This document shows positions 1-11,168 of a stretch of DNA of 64,000 nt, piece by piece. The number at the start of each line of letters is the position of its first letter. Position 1 is the stretch's first letter. Both the position numbers and the translations under genes were made by a program. This stretch comes from Echinostoma caproni (lineage: Eukaryota; Platyhelminthes; Trematoda; Plagiorchiida; Echinostomatidae): positions 71,548 to 135,547 of the forward strand of contig UZAN01039496.1 in the NCBI GenBank assembly GCA_900618425.1. Reading direction: 5' to 3'. The notes under the pieces are model-generated. The model was not told where the DNA came from. It saw only the letters and a program-made list of their open reading frames with translations, and did not search any database.

Positions 1-3000
1 CACGCAAGTAGACCCTGCAGTCCCACACACAACCCTCTGATTCATGTTTTACGGACGCACGCTCGTGAACGACCATCCCACTGTGGTTCTTGACCTTGAA
101 ATCGCAACATTTGGTCAGCCTCGATTGGTCACTGGTCCCTCATATGCACGTGCACGAACATTGCCCGACTCATTGTTGTCATTACTTGACACGAGACGTT
201 TTGATCGTCTCGCTGGTTCCCGTTGTATTGACTTGATTTCACGGTTTTCCAGTGAGCAGTTTCTACCGGATTGTCTCACAGTTTGAGGTTTGTTTACTGT
301 ACACTGTACTTATCTCCAAACATGTGTTGCAGTACCGTAATTTGATAAATCTGTTTTGATACAAGGGATTTGGTCTTGTAGGTTTCACTCGTCACTCTAC
401 CATGGATTATTTGACACCGTGGAATTAATAGACACTGAATAGGTGGAAGTGGGAAAACTTTGACATAAGGGATACAAAGGTTTATGCGTAAATAAATATG
501 AATATTTCATTTTCTTTCGACAGATTTCATTTTTATCAAAGATGGAGAAATATTTCATAGTGCTTTTTAAAAACATTCAATTAGGTGTTTATTTGAAGAG
601 CGATGTATTCGCGATAAAAAGAATGACACGCGGAAATAGGACAGGAATTCATACGAAATGAATATATTTGTGTACTCAAAAGGTAAGTGACATCAGTTTA
701 TTGAAAGATAGCTGTTGATGTTTCAGAAGTTAATCATAAATTGGTCGATTAATTGGATGGTAATCGACCCCTCGTCAAGGCCATATGATAACACGTAGAA
801 ATATGGCAGCATGATGTTCGAATAAAAAACGCATTATCTCTTCCGGGTGATCGTGGACTACACCTAGAAGAGTAATTCACGATTTTGATTTCACACTAGT
901 CATTTGAGGGTAACAATTTGAAATAACATTGAGTATAATATACGTGATGCTTGCACATTGAGTCTAAATGGTTATTTGGTGATAATACATTGACTTAAGG
1001 AAATTCAAGTCATGCTGACCGATGTTTGAGAGTTCATCAGCAATTAATAGTTAAAAATTATTACTGTAGAATATTGTATTATATTCTTGCCGATAATTCA
1101 TATAATTTGAGTAGTAAACAGATCATTCGGAAGATTACCGCTCAAGTTCAAGGATTCCGGAAGTAATGACTGATTTTGAATGAAACTCTCTGGTTGTTAC
1201 AGGAAATTGCTTCCATGTCCTGCATACCGACAAAGTTTTCGGTTAGTATCTGTTTCTTTGGTATCCAATCTCAGCGAAATACCTGTTTAGGCCACGAATG
1301 TGCCCAAACATATCGTGTTTGTGAAACTAACGGACTCTTTGATGGGAAATGTTGTATACATGAACCTCTGATTACTTGGGGGTAAAACATGGATTATTGG
1401 AATCTCCATCTAGTTGGAAACCTATGTTGTGCTAAAACGTGTATAAATCTGCCGTCACTTGCTTTGTATTAGAAAAAAACATGTAATCACCTCGGGCAAC
1501 TTGCATGAACCTTCTATTACAGGCTTTTATAAGTCCATCACTAACAGCCTCAATGTGATGAGGAAGGGTAATTAATGGTATATCCGTTTTTACTCACACT
1601 TTGTTGCCGAATCTACAAGGCATAACAAACCAGCATTTTTGTAACACGCTCTCTAATTAAGTGAAATGAGACAGATTATGATATTTATCGTCCCTGCTGA
1701 GGCAGCGGATTTACGCTTTGGGACACAGAAGCGGCCGGTCTCCGGAAAAAACGGTGCATTTAATTAGGTCTTGACTATCCGCCATCCGTATGCTTTCGCA
1801 GACTTCTAACACCTAACACATCTAACACGCTTGCTGCCTCCATTTGTCGGCGCAGAAGTACCACGTGTCTTAGGGGGCACGCGAAGCAAAGTATGTAAAT
1901 TGGTTCCAGTCAACTTTGGAGTGATACCCGGAACCAATGAAACTGGAACAAAACCAGACTTCTGTTGATATTCAAACTAAAAGAACTATTACTTGATTTC
2001 ATATTTCTCAGGAAAGCAGGTAAATCACACTAACCTTCAATTCTGACTTCATGGTAATATTGTACTAAACTAGGGGAACATTGATTGAATTTCACTTAAA
2101 ACCAACTATTCAGTTTCCAATCCACTTGCTTGAGATTTACAGTTAAGTTGTATCGGTAATTACTTCGGAAGAACTGGGAGGTTGATGTGTACCATGATCT
2201 CGAAGCACTCGCCCCAAACGTAACGCTAAATAAATCCAAGCTTCTATCTGGTTAATCGACTAGAATAAGATACACACTGCATTCATAAATACACTATTTT
2301 TCACAACTAGTTGTTCACTGAGCTTTTCAGGGGCAGTTGCAATTTCAACCTTACAAATCCGATCTCTGTGTAAAGACCGATTTCATGGTTCACTTGACTA
2401 CCTCTGAAACAAGGCCTATAGACCCAGCCCCTCTATTTTATCTGGTTCCCGCGTTCCAGACCTCTCCCTCAATCGGTGTCTCTTCTTATTTTGTGTTTCT
2501 TCGTTTAGAAATTTGCCACTATTTCAACCAGATATGATGTAAAACACACTGTATTTCAAAGAGTTTACCACAGCAGTTGGAATTTCATACATATTTTCAG
2601 TCTGATACTTGTTCTTGTTCTCATGAGGAAACGTGATGCACGGCTGTTACACAATTTCAATATGAATTCAGCTATCCAATTTGGGATCATCCTGGAGAGG
2701 ATATGAATGAAGTTCATTGACAAAAATACTTGCTGTTCTTTGAATACCTAAATAACGAGATGTTGCTTAATTCATCATGCCCAATATGGTAAACGACTCA
2801 TGAAAGCCTTCCCTGAAGCGCCACGCACTACTTAGTACATTTGTTGCCGGTTATGGATTTTACTCTCAACCATACACTGCAAACAAATGGATGATGCTTG
2901 CTTCTATAGTAATTTTGAATAGATCCAAGAGGTTTGAACCCCGAAACTGATGGCTAAGTGGATCACACTAATTCCGTGCTCCGATCAGAACTGCAGCAAC

Positions 3001-5130
3001 CTACCGTACAGAAAATCTGGAGTACTATTTAAACTGAGGACTCACAAAATGCTATGCAGTTTATGTGATCCTACTCCCCCTACCCATTTCTCCATTTCGG
3101 TTTTGACCTGCACACTGATGGATTCCCTTACCCGTTTGTGTGCTCATCACCGTTACTTACAGCTAAATTTGACCTGATCTGTGATCTTTACGGCGGATGA
3201 CATGATTGTCACCGAGGCTGTAATGTAACATTGAAAGTGACTTAGCAAACAGGTTATAAACTAACCTGGAGGTGACTCAATTCTATGGGAAAATTACTAG
3301 GAAGTATTTGATTAGATAGTTCATTATATATCCCAATTGAGAAATTCTTTATCCTAAGACATCACACATGGCACATAGGTAGATGAGGTGTCTTCGGATA
3401 GGTGTATGGAAACGGAATCGCAAAAGTCCAGTTTGGTCGGTACCTGTCTTTCACTGTTCAGGCTCACCGTTTAAACTCAAATGTGTCAGAAATGACCATT
3501 ATGGCCGATCGCTTGTATTGCTTAAATGAGCACTGACGATGTGTATTTTCCCCGAATGTTTTGGATCAAACATCAGAGTTTGAGAATGTTCTGCAAACCA
3601 GTTAGTTTCCCCATCGATACTAGCCACCATGGCTTACTTACTCATAGAGATAAATTGCTGCGTAAAGCATAACTTGGTTTGATTGAATGCATGATTATCG
3701 CTGCATAAATAATTGGAAAAACCGATCAGCACTAAAATTTTACCGGCCATTTTTTGTTTTGCACACCTACAAAAGCTATATAGATCTACAAGTTGTTCAA
3801 ATACGCACGCGGAATCAAAGCCGATTGATCAGTTTCGAGGGAGTTACAATATGACATTACCACCACAGTATTGTCAGTGGTTCTCGCCTTTTTATACACC
3901 ACAAGAAGTATCCCACTATTGGGACGGATGTAAACTATAGAATGCAGAACCGTTTGAAATGTGCACCCTTGAGATGCGAAACACAAATAGGGTGAACACA
4001 TGATTCTTTAAATAACCATATTAGCGCCTCTTTGAAGAATCTGACCAATTATGATTTCCACGGGCTGATATGCTCAAATGATGACGCAATAGCCACCATA
4101 TGTGCGACGTTTTGCGGACATGTGACATATTCATTTGTTGATCTCCATTCACAAACCGCGGTATGAGTATGCAAATAAGTAACGCAGTATCGCGCTATAC
4201 GGGCATCTCTCCAGTGATTATCAAAATTCGCGGAGCACTTTCAAGTTGAATGGTGAGTTGTGAAATACTAAGATATTGGTACCATTGAAAAAACGTTCCA
4301 TTACAAGTAAAATATGTTCAGTGGTTTTGGGGTAGACCAAGTCGCGAATTAAGCATACTCCAAGGGCTCACGCGAAGCTTGGCTCTTTTAAAGTACAATG
4401 AGCTTCTCCCACCGGAAAAGTTTATCGATGTGGTCAGTTCGGCAGAATGTTAACATACGATTGTGTGGCCCAGGGGTTTTATTTTAGCTTCCCAACCCGG
4501 AAGTTTGTCTATAGAACCACCAGAGAGGTGATGGTCTCCACATCTGACGACTCATAACAAGAATCAAGGAGTTGTCATTTCAGGGAAGTTCAACTTGTAC
4601 AGGAGTCATGACATGAGGCAAACTATTTCCTTCCTATCCGTGACCTGAAGACACGCTCGGTAGCACTCAGTTGTGCTATCCGTGGACAGTCTATTGACTA
4701 CGGGCCAAGATTGCTCAGCTTCATTCCCCACATGGCTCAATGTTGAAGCATTTTGCGTGAAGACCACCAGGGAATTTTCGTAATTTTGTTTTTCTGATTG
4801 GAAGACCCCCATAGCAAAGTTAGTTTGTAAACAGATGATTGGACATAGATGGACCGTATGGTTTACGGCATCAGTTATCTGTCTAAGATTGTAACTGACA
4901 GGCTGGTGTGGTCCTTCGACAGTCACTCTTTTAATCGGTAGTAGACCACTGTCAAGTCTACCTGATTTATCTGGAAAACTAAAAACGCTTGTTACTTTTA
5001 GTCATAAGTTTAATCATTTGGTTACGTAACCATTTATGAACCGGAAGTTCCACTGATTGATACCTACACATTTGCGCACACAGAGTTATTCACACATGAT
5101 GATCTCACAATAACGAGCAAAGGTTCCATT
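1..5130. other. No recognisable gene or repeat
   Basis: I read both strands and see no protein family, RNA gene or clear repeat. The longest open frame is 106 codons on the minus strand at 4606-4926. It has no motif I know, no visible splice-site logic and no similarity to the other relics in the window. A patch near 1690-1880 is richer in G and C than its surroundings but has no recognisable content. This looks like intergenic or intronic DNA. Confidence 0.6.
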
Positions 5131-5880
5131 GGATCAAGTCAAGTCAAAAAAAGCTCTACGCAACCAAAAGGTGAACGTTCAGTAGTTTACGGTTTTTACA
5201 GTGGATAGCTAAAACAATTACAAACAAAAAAGACCAAATAAGAAATTCTACACATTAATAAATGAGAGAAAAATTAGGACAAGAGTTTTTCCCTGAGGTG
5301 GGCGAGATTATCCCGAGGATTTACGATTTACACTGTTTCGCTATGTGGAAATCTGCGCAGGAAGCAGTTGATAGATGGAACGTGTTCGGGGATTTGACAG
5401 AGTTTCCGCGATATCTTGGTACAGACAGTGTCCTTAATCACGTGTTATCCTGTCAATGTATCACAAGCGTCAAGATGCTTGGAAATAAAGAAATGAACTA
5501 AAACAACTCTATCAACTCCACTGTAGCGGGAAAAAAGTTTAAGGGATCTCGAAAATAAAGAGAAATCTTTTTCTTTCAGTCCAAAGATAAAAATCGGGGA
5601 GCAGTTTAGCCAGTGTGGAAGAACACAGGCACTCACGAATTTAAGAATAAGATTATGTGGTAAGGCCAGCTTCCTGAGTCTGTGAGCATAGAGGGACAGT
5701 TTTCGAACTTTTGTGAAAACGTTTCTGACATGAACAAACCAAGACAGGTTATGGGTAAGGGTGACACCAAGGAATTTAACATATACAGATTTTCATTCGA
5801 TAATGAACGTTTCTGCAAGTCATTCAAACAAATCCGATATAGTGCCGAAAGTTGTAACACTGTGGATATGAGGACACAGT
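5131..5880 (-). pseudogene. CR1-like non-LTR retrotransposon, 5'-truncated 3' relic
   Basis: The minus strand encodes the C-terminal part of a non-LTR reverse transcriptase ORF. Reading down from about 5850, and allowing one frameshift near 5780, it gives the order VKFLGVTLTHNLSW, then HVRNVFTKVRKLS, then LPHWLNCSP, then GLKEKD and FISKHLDACD. Each block has its counterpart, in the same order, in the plus-strand copy at 41880-42260 (VQYLAFVLSHNLSW, LLPHWLYCS, GLKEKI, IVGKHIDACE), so the two are the same family. Below 5445 the frame is interrupted by stops. The 3' end is a short TTGACT-type repeat at 5131-5146, again as in the other copy (43000-43012). The polymerase core is absent, so this is a dead, 5'-truncated insertion. 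Family placement as CR1-like rests on the C-terminal layout and is less certain than the relationship between the copies. Confidence 0.8.
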
Positions 5881-6339
5881 GAGCAGGATCACATTTATGT
5901 AGACATCAGCATAGTCTGAAAAACAAGGAGGCCGATCGAGATGAGTAAACCCGTTCATTAAATGTGAGTCGCTAACAGAGTAGTCAGCCATAGAATTAAT
6001 ACCCTAGATACCACAAAGTAACCGGTAAGGTGGACACACGTAAATAGAATGTTGCTCCAACGCAAACAGGAACGATGCATTTCCGGACAATAATATAATG
6101 CCAATTAAAACTAAGTGTCGTAGCTTGTAAGACGTGTCCAGTTGATATCAGTAATTGTATTCAATCTATATGTTACTAGCCCAAAGCAGTTTGCACAAAT
6201 CACTAATCACAGAAACCGAATCTTTACTACCTTTTTCACTCTGGTCATATAATCGTGTGCACGAAAGCTTTGCAGAGTAAATTTTACAAATATTCGCTCA
6301 TTTGCTAATGTGTTGAATTAATACATTCAGCAGCTTCTG

Positions 6340-8080
6340 CTTACAATGTTATCGGTTGATTTGTGTTTCAAACGGGCGGTAAGTGAGCGTCGCATTGGAT
6401 TAGTTCTTTGCTTTGAACATGCCTGTGTAAAGTTAATTGTGCCGATTGTTTTGTGCGTAACGTTTATGAGATTATTCATAAATGATGATGATATCTCACT
6501 ATCAAAGAGCAACATACAAACGAGAGTTGATATATTATAAACTGATTGCGTTGGTTTCAACGATGCACAGCGTATTGTCACACTCAATCGAAACGGGGAG
6601 GCGATACGTTCCACGTCTGCATTTGTGCGTCAAATTGATCGCGATTTTAGGCTCAAGGAACAGTAGTAAATCTTCTCGCAAATGCGTGTAACAAATCGCC
6701 AAGAAACGTCAACATCTGCAATAACTATTATTGATTCACTATCCTAGATGGATGGAGAATATCTTCTTCATGTTTTGCTTGCACATATGAAAATTGAACC
6801 TTTGGACTAACGTGTTCCCTGATACTTTACACACGTATCAAGCGTTGGCGTAAAGCTGTTTGCATTGCTTTTCGCAATAACCAATTCGAAAAGTATCACT
6901 GTGTTTTGTTCCCCCAAAATAACTTTCGCAGTAGATGTACAATATGCTTCAAATTGCGTAAAACGTTTACTGTTATTGTCAATGCTTTCACCTTTTCCCC
7001 GTCAACTCCTGCGTATGCGTGTCACATTCGTCAATGGGTACCCTCGAAATTCGATTGTCATATCTCAGTCTCATTTGGAAACGGGGGTTGTCCGTTCAAA
7101 CGAACAATCAGTTGAACCATTTTCATTCACGTTTTACGCACGCATCAACACGGACCAAATCGGTTGATGCGTACTCGACCACAAAATGTGGTTGGTCAAT
7201 AGCGTATGCGAACCAGTACATAGATAAATATTTCCACTTAACCACTAAGTTTAACGAACCGGATTCAGCTGTCCCGTATGAAAACGCTCAATTGAACTGT
7301 CTGTAATTGGTTGGTGAACAAAAGCACGGTGGATGGTCTAATTGATTGGATTTGATATTTGCATACTTATAATACACTCTGAATTCGAGCATCAACAAAC
7401 AGCAATCTTTCAATAATCATTTTTCATCGGTACTACCACTTCATTGGTGGCTATGGATGCATACTTAGTAACAAATAGGCCTGCTATTTCCGTCCGAGTA
7501 GTCCGAGTCGAAAAAATATGTGCCTGGTACTTGTGTGCTGAGTGAATATGCCGCAGTGATAATGAATGACAGTCTGAACAAAACCGTAAAATTTGTACTA
7601 AACAAACACGTAACTACAGCGGTTCAAATTAACGATTTTGAAATTTGAAAACAATGCCATCGTTGATTTGTGTGGCTAACGTTAACGTAATTTAGACGAA
7701 CGCAATGAAAAAACGCAGGGGTGTTCCCGTTTGTGGTAATTTCGGACAAACTATTGAATACTACATTTTGTGCATTCCGGATTTACGTTTTTCATCAATA
7801 AAATACCGGTTTTTCTACGCACAAATAAATCTGCTTACGTATCTTTCATTTCTAGCTCTCGGAAAAAACTCCTTACACTGTCTCCGGTTGCTTGGCGAAT
7901 ATACAACTTCAATTTTCTACCCACCTTTAGTGAGCGTAAAGAGCGCAATCCGTGTGCAAATCGAGTAATTGGGAACGCATCAAAGTGCGAATGTGATGAT
8001 AAGTTCACAACAACGTTCGAGTTTTACTTTTGCTCAGAAAAAGATATTTCCGGCACAGCAAATGTAACCCTCAAGTGAAA
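6340..8080. other. CpG-rich block of unknown nature
   Basis: This stretch holds clearly more CG dinucleotides than its flanks. Several consecutive 60-base lines (for example 6541-6720 and 7081-7200) carry four to six, where base composition alone predicts about two and many flanking lines carry none or one. Open frames of 64-102 codons occur in several plus-strand frames with few stops, but none shows a known domain and they overlap each other, so I do not call a gene. It could be a younger unrecognised repeat, or an exon-bearing region of an unknown gene. Confidence 0.4.
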
Positions 8081-8099
8081 GTAACTTCATGTGTTGATT

Positions 8100-8755
8100 T
8101 ACAATGGAAACAGTAATCTGTCAAAATGTAGATCTTTCGGGTACAGTTTTCCCTTCCACGAGTTGTAGGCCCCTTGAGAGTACTGGTACATCACTATTCT
8201 TACTGGGATCCGAGATAGGCAAGAACAGTAAATAGGTCTATCTCGTTCTTTTCTTCTTGGTTGTTTGATTTCTTCAGTTTATCGAAGTGATATTCTTTAT
8301 GTATTGGCTTAGAATTCCGGGGAATGTATGTAACTATCAGCTGTAGAATTTCATTAAGTAACTAATTGTATTATGATTGGGACAAACAATGATCAATTCT
8401 GCTTGGGACGAAGTAATATATGGCCCAGTTTTCAAGAATTATATGATAGCTATATTATATCAGGCCGCGAAACTGTCACATTGCAACGTACTTATGCCAG
8501 TAACAGGTTAGAAAAAGCAACTTCATTCATAGATGACACAATAAACTGGAACGCAAATCAAGGCATTTTACCAACCTTTTTTCTTTATTCCGAAGCAAGA
8601 TACACTGTATCTCCTGTCATATTGCACCCCTGAGAAGTCGCATTTTCTAATATCTTCCCACTTTGGAAAACCCAAATCAACCATATGTGTAATAACTTAG
8701 TTTCTGTCTATGCAATGTCGCGCCCCTCAATACATCGCAGTTCCTGTTACTTACC
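8100..8755. other. No recognisable feature
   Basis: The stretch between the CpG-rich block and the Tigger-like relic contains an 86-codon open frame at 8373-8633 with no recognised motif. I looked for a terminal inverted repeat of the adjacent transposon here and could not identify one by eye. Confidence 0.5.
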
Positions 8756-8759
8756 CACT

Positions 8760-10030
8760 TGGTCTATGATCGATGTTCGGGACCATTGACCAATGTCCTA
8801 AACCCCTGCCAATGTCGTTTCACCCAGTGTGACGCCAACATGGCACTGTTCACTGATTGGATAATCGTTGCAAGGAAGACACTGATGCCAACAATCAAAA
8901 ACAGTGTCACTCAATTTTCAAATGTGCAAGGGCATATCGATCAGATTGTGTTGCGAATGCTGAATCAGTCAGGTACAACTCAGAGCTCCTTAGCCGAATA
9001 TCTCAGTATTTCAAGAAAAACTGATTGCAGCGTTATATTCCATCGAACCACTATCGAATATTTTTTGAATGCTGGAGCATCTTAGGAGAGAAGTCATCTG
9101 AAATCCAACGAAATAATCAAGACAGTGAATGAGGATTGGATTACTGCTATGACGAAAAAAACAGGGCGGGTTACCACTGATGGAGAGCATCATTTGTAAT
9201 AAGTGTATACAGTTAGCATAAAAAATGCACCGTCTTGGCCTCAAGGCTTTCAAAAGTTAATTCTGATCTTGATTAGAAAGATGTGTTATTAAATCCTACA
9301 ATTTAAGAGACAAGCAACTACTCATTCGCATTACTTCACAGCTTTAAGTTGAAATTTTGGCGGTACCACCTGATGCAGTGGGCGAGTTTCGAGCAGGGTT
9401 ACCGCGAGTGATCCATGGATATGCTCACTGTGATATTTTTCAGTTCATATGAAACGGCCTTGTATTACAAGCAGCTCTCATTAGGTCTCAGAGGAAAAGC
9501 AGTTTCTGGATCCAAGAAATTCAAAGAAAGAGTCGCGCTACTGGTTTGTGGAAGCATAACTGGAGAAGGTTGCCACCGTTGGTTATTGGAAAATTTTAAA
9601 CTCCACGATATCTCCGAGACATAAATAGAAAAATCATTCTTCGAAGAACCCATGAATGGCTTTTACATTATTTCACAGTTAGCTGTTGTATGTCAACCGC
9701 AAACGGTTTTTAAAGACGCTCTATTTTACTACTTACAGATGATGCTTTAATAAAATCTGGATCAGAACACACATTAAATCAGTCGTTGGTGCAGCCACCC
9801 GAGGATAACTGCAACCTGATTGAAGGCTTTACTCACTATGTGTCTATTGAGAACGTATTATTTAAAGAACTTGTCTCGTTTCGAATGAAGTTGAGCGCCG
9901 CAAAGAAGAAGGTGAATGTGGAGCAGTGAATGCGCCGGAATTTATCTCAGTCAGAGAAGCACAGAAGTTGCTGGATCAACTGAAGCTGTTTACCTTGAGC
10001 AATGCTCGGATTTCCGGGCCATTACACTAA
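8760..10030 (+). pseudogene. Decayed pogo/Tigger-type transposase (Tc1/mariner superfamily)
   Basis: Three separated plus-strand blocks follow the order of a Tigger-type transposase. (1) 8940-9085 reads as an N-terminal psq/CENP-B-like helix-turn-helix, with QSSLAEYLSISRKT followed by TIEYFLNAGAS. (2) 9440-9624 is the start of the DDE domain, with ETALYYKQL, then GLRGKAVSGSKKFKERVALL, then CGSITGE, where living relatives have the NADET(A/G)L-YY, KGK, KK-KERVT and ANMSG blocks. (3) 9890-10030 is the C-terminal tail, with APEFISVREAQKLLDQLKLF followed by a stop at 10028. Between blocks the frame shifts and stops appear (9083, 9622, 9927). The first catalytic aspartate lies in the NADE(T/S) motif in the family. 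Here the position reads SSYET, so the Asp is lost. The element cannot transpose. Cut-and-paste transposases of this family act in the nucleus on TA target sites. I could not find its terminal repeats. The family call is confident; the exact boundaries are not. Confidence 0.85.
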
Positions 10031-10223
10031 CGTGTAAACGAGTGAACGATAATCCCGATTGGCTGGCGATCGGGTGTGTGGCGTAAGATATCAGATGCCA
10101 GATCCAAGCGATTGATAAACGCCTTGGCGTGGACGCTCCTGTACAAATGACTGGAGGGTAATCGCACATGTCCTTGCTAGAGCACCGATGAAATTGGACA
10201 GGTCAATGGCCACTGATCATGCA

Positions 10224-10360
10224 CTGAGCTTTCGCATTCGAATTACCCATCAGTGTGGCCTCGTAGCTCAGTTGGTAGAGCGACTGCGTACAAAGCGTAG
10301 ACGGCGTCCATGAGTGGGTTCGAATCCCACCGAGGTGACTGAACGTTCCACAATCGCCAT
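10224..10360 (+). repeat. tRNA-derived SINE, family A, copy 1
   Basis: A tRNA-like head at 10257-10337 has an RNA polymerase III A box (TAGCTCAGTTGGTAGAGC) and B box (GGTTCGAATCC) in a perfect T arm (GTGGG/CCCAC), and an acceptor stem GGCCTCG/CGAGGTG with one mismatch at the end and one wobble. It is not a working tRNA: the head is about 81 nt, loop position 33 is not U, and a 13-nt variable region follows the anticodon arm. The tail TGACTGAAC-x-TTCCACAATC is shared with the minus-strand copies at 42453, 42712, 43970 and 44870. A short upstream module around the core ATTCGAAT (10224-10250) also recurs in copies 2 and 3. As a SINE it would be transcribed by Pol III and copied by a LINE reverse transcriptase. 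Confidence 0.85.
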
Positions 10361-10379
10361 ACAAATGGCGGATTCATCC

Positions 10380-11038
10380 GTTACTTATTTTTATCGACGC
10401 TGACCATAACTAATATATCAATCGATCGTAATATACAGTGGAAACAATAAAAGCGAACGAACTAGTAAATGTTTTCAGAGTTAATGCTACACATTTTTCA
10501 TCATAAAATCATGAATAGATTGCACAGTGAAAATCAGTTGGGAATATGAGAAAGAAGTCAATGCACTGTGTATACCCAACAACAGATAATTCACTTGTTT
10601 TTGATGACCTGATTGCCTTCGAATGCGACTTTTGCCCCATGCTCAACCTGGTTTATTCTGGTTTTCATCGAATGAGTTAACATTGATACTGTTATTATAA
10701 TAATTAAAACAGCGGTATATTATGGAGGAATCCATATATTCAATTCTGTGGTTAGCCCAACGTTATAAAGGAATGGTAAAATATCTAGATTTATTATGCG
10801 ATAATTGGGTTAGAACAAAATCGACTGAAGAAAGGTAGGTAGTTTCGAGATGACTAGATACATTAAACTGAAAAAGGGCTGAACACTGGATGGGACGTAT
10901 CAATATTAGGCTGAGGGTATCATAAAATATTTTAAATTCTTGGATGCATAAAAATACGCAGGACGGTATATCTCAATTTCATTATAAATAAAAAGTACAG
11001 ACATACGCAATGGAAATGTTTGGGATAATCGAAAGAGA
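10380..11038. other. No recognisable feature
   Basis: AT-rich sequence between two SINE insertions. I see no open frame of note and no repeat on either strand. The 3' tail of the next SINE (minus strand) may extend a little to the left of 11039, but its end is not visible without another copy to compare. Confidence 0.5.
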
Positions 11039-11083
11039 GCACTGGACAGTCGTTTCTTCCTGTTTGGGACTAGTCAGCAGCGC
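11039..11083 (-). ncRNA. Hammerhead ribozyme, core slightly mutated
   Basis: All three stems can be drawn. Stem I pairs GCGCUG (11083-11078) with CAGUGC (11044-11039), six pairs including one wobble. The first core strand reads CUGACUA where active ribozymes have CUGAUGA. Stem II is GUCC-CAAACA-GGAA, three of four pairs. The second core strand is GAAAC (11056-11052). Stem III is the minimal AC/GU helix closed by the loop GACU. The cleavage triplet GUC ends at position 45 of the 11,0xx block (11045), directly before stem I. The stem II segment GUCCCAAA-x-AGGA matches the schistosome ribozyme. The two changes in CUGAUGA hit invariant core residues, so self-cleavage is probably lost or weak in this copy. 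The fold is seen in the sequence; inactivity is inferred. Confidence 0.8.
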
Positions 11084-11168
11084 GTACTTTTCGTGTCCCC
11101 ATCAGGAATCAAACCGCTAACATTCAGGTAGGGACTTCAAACCCTTACCCTTGGGCTACACGGCAGAC
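11039..11168 (-). repeat. tRNA-headed SINE, family B, with hammerhead (SM-alpha-like)
   Basis: On the minus strand a tRNA-like head (11168 down to 11095) has an A-box-like segment GTAGCCCAAGGGTAAGG and a B-box-like segment GCGGTTTGATTCC, between partly complementary ends GTCTGCC and GGGGAC. It runs straight into a hammerhead ribozyme fold (11083-11039, annotated separately). A tRNA-type promoter followed by a hammerhead is the plan of the SM-alpha SINE of schistosomes, and the hammerhead segment is close to the SM-alpha one in sequence. Head and ribozyme carry several substitutions, so this copy is old. It is distinct from family A, which has a different tail and no hammerhead. It supports a trematode origin for the DNA, though hammerhead SINE-like repeats exist elsewhere. 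Confidence 0.8.

Noticed and set aside
10257..10337. A functional tRNA gene
   Set aside because: The head is about 81 nt with a 13-nt variable region, lacks U33, and its 3' flank is the SINE tail shared with four other pieces.
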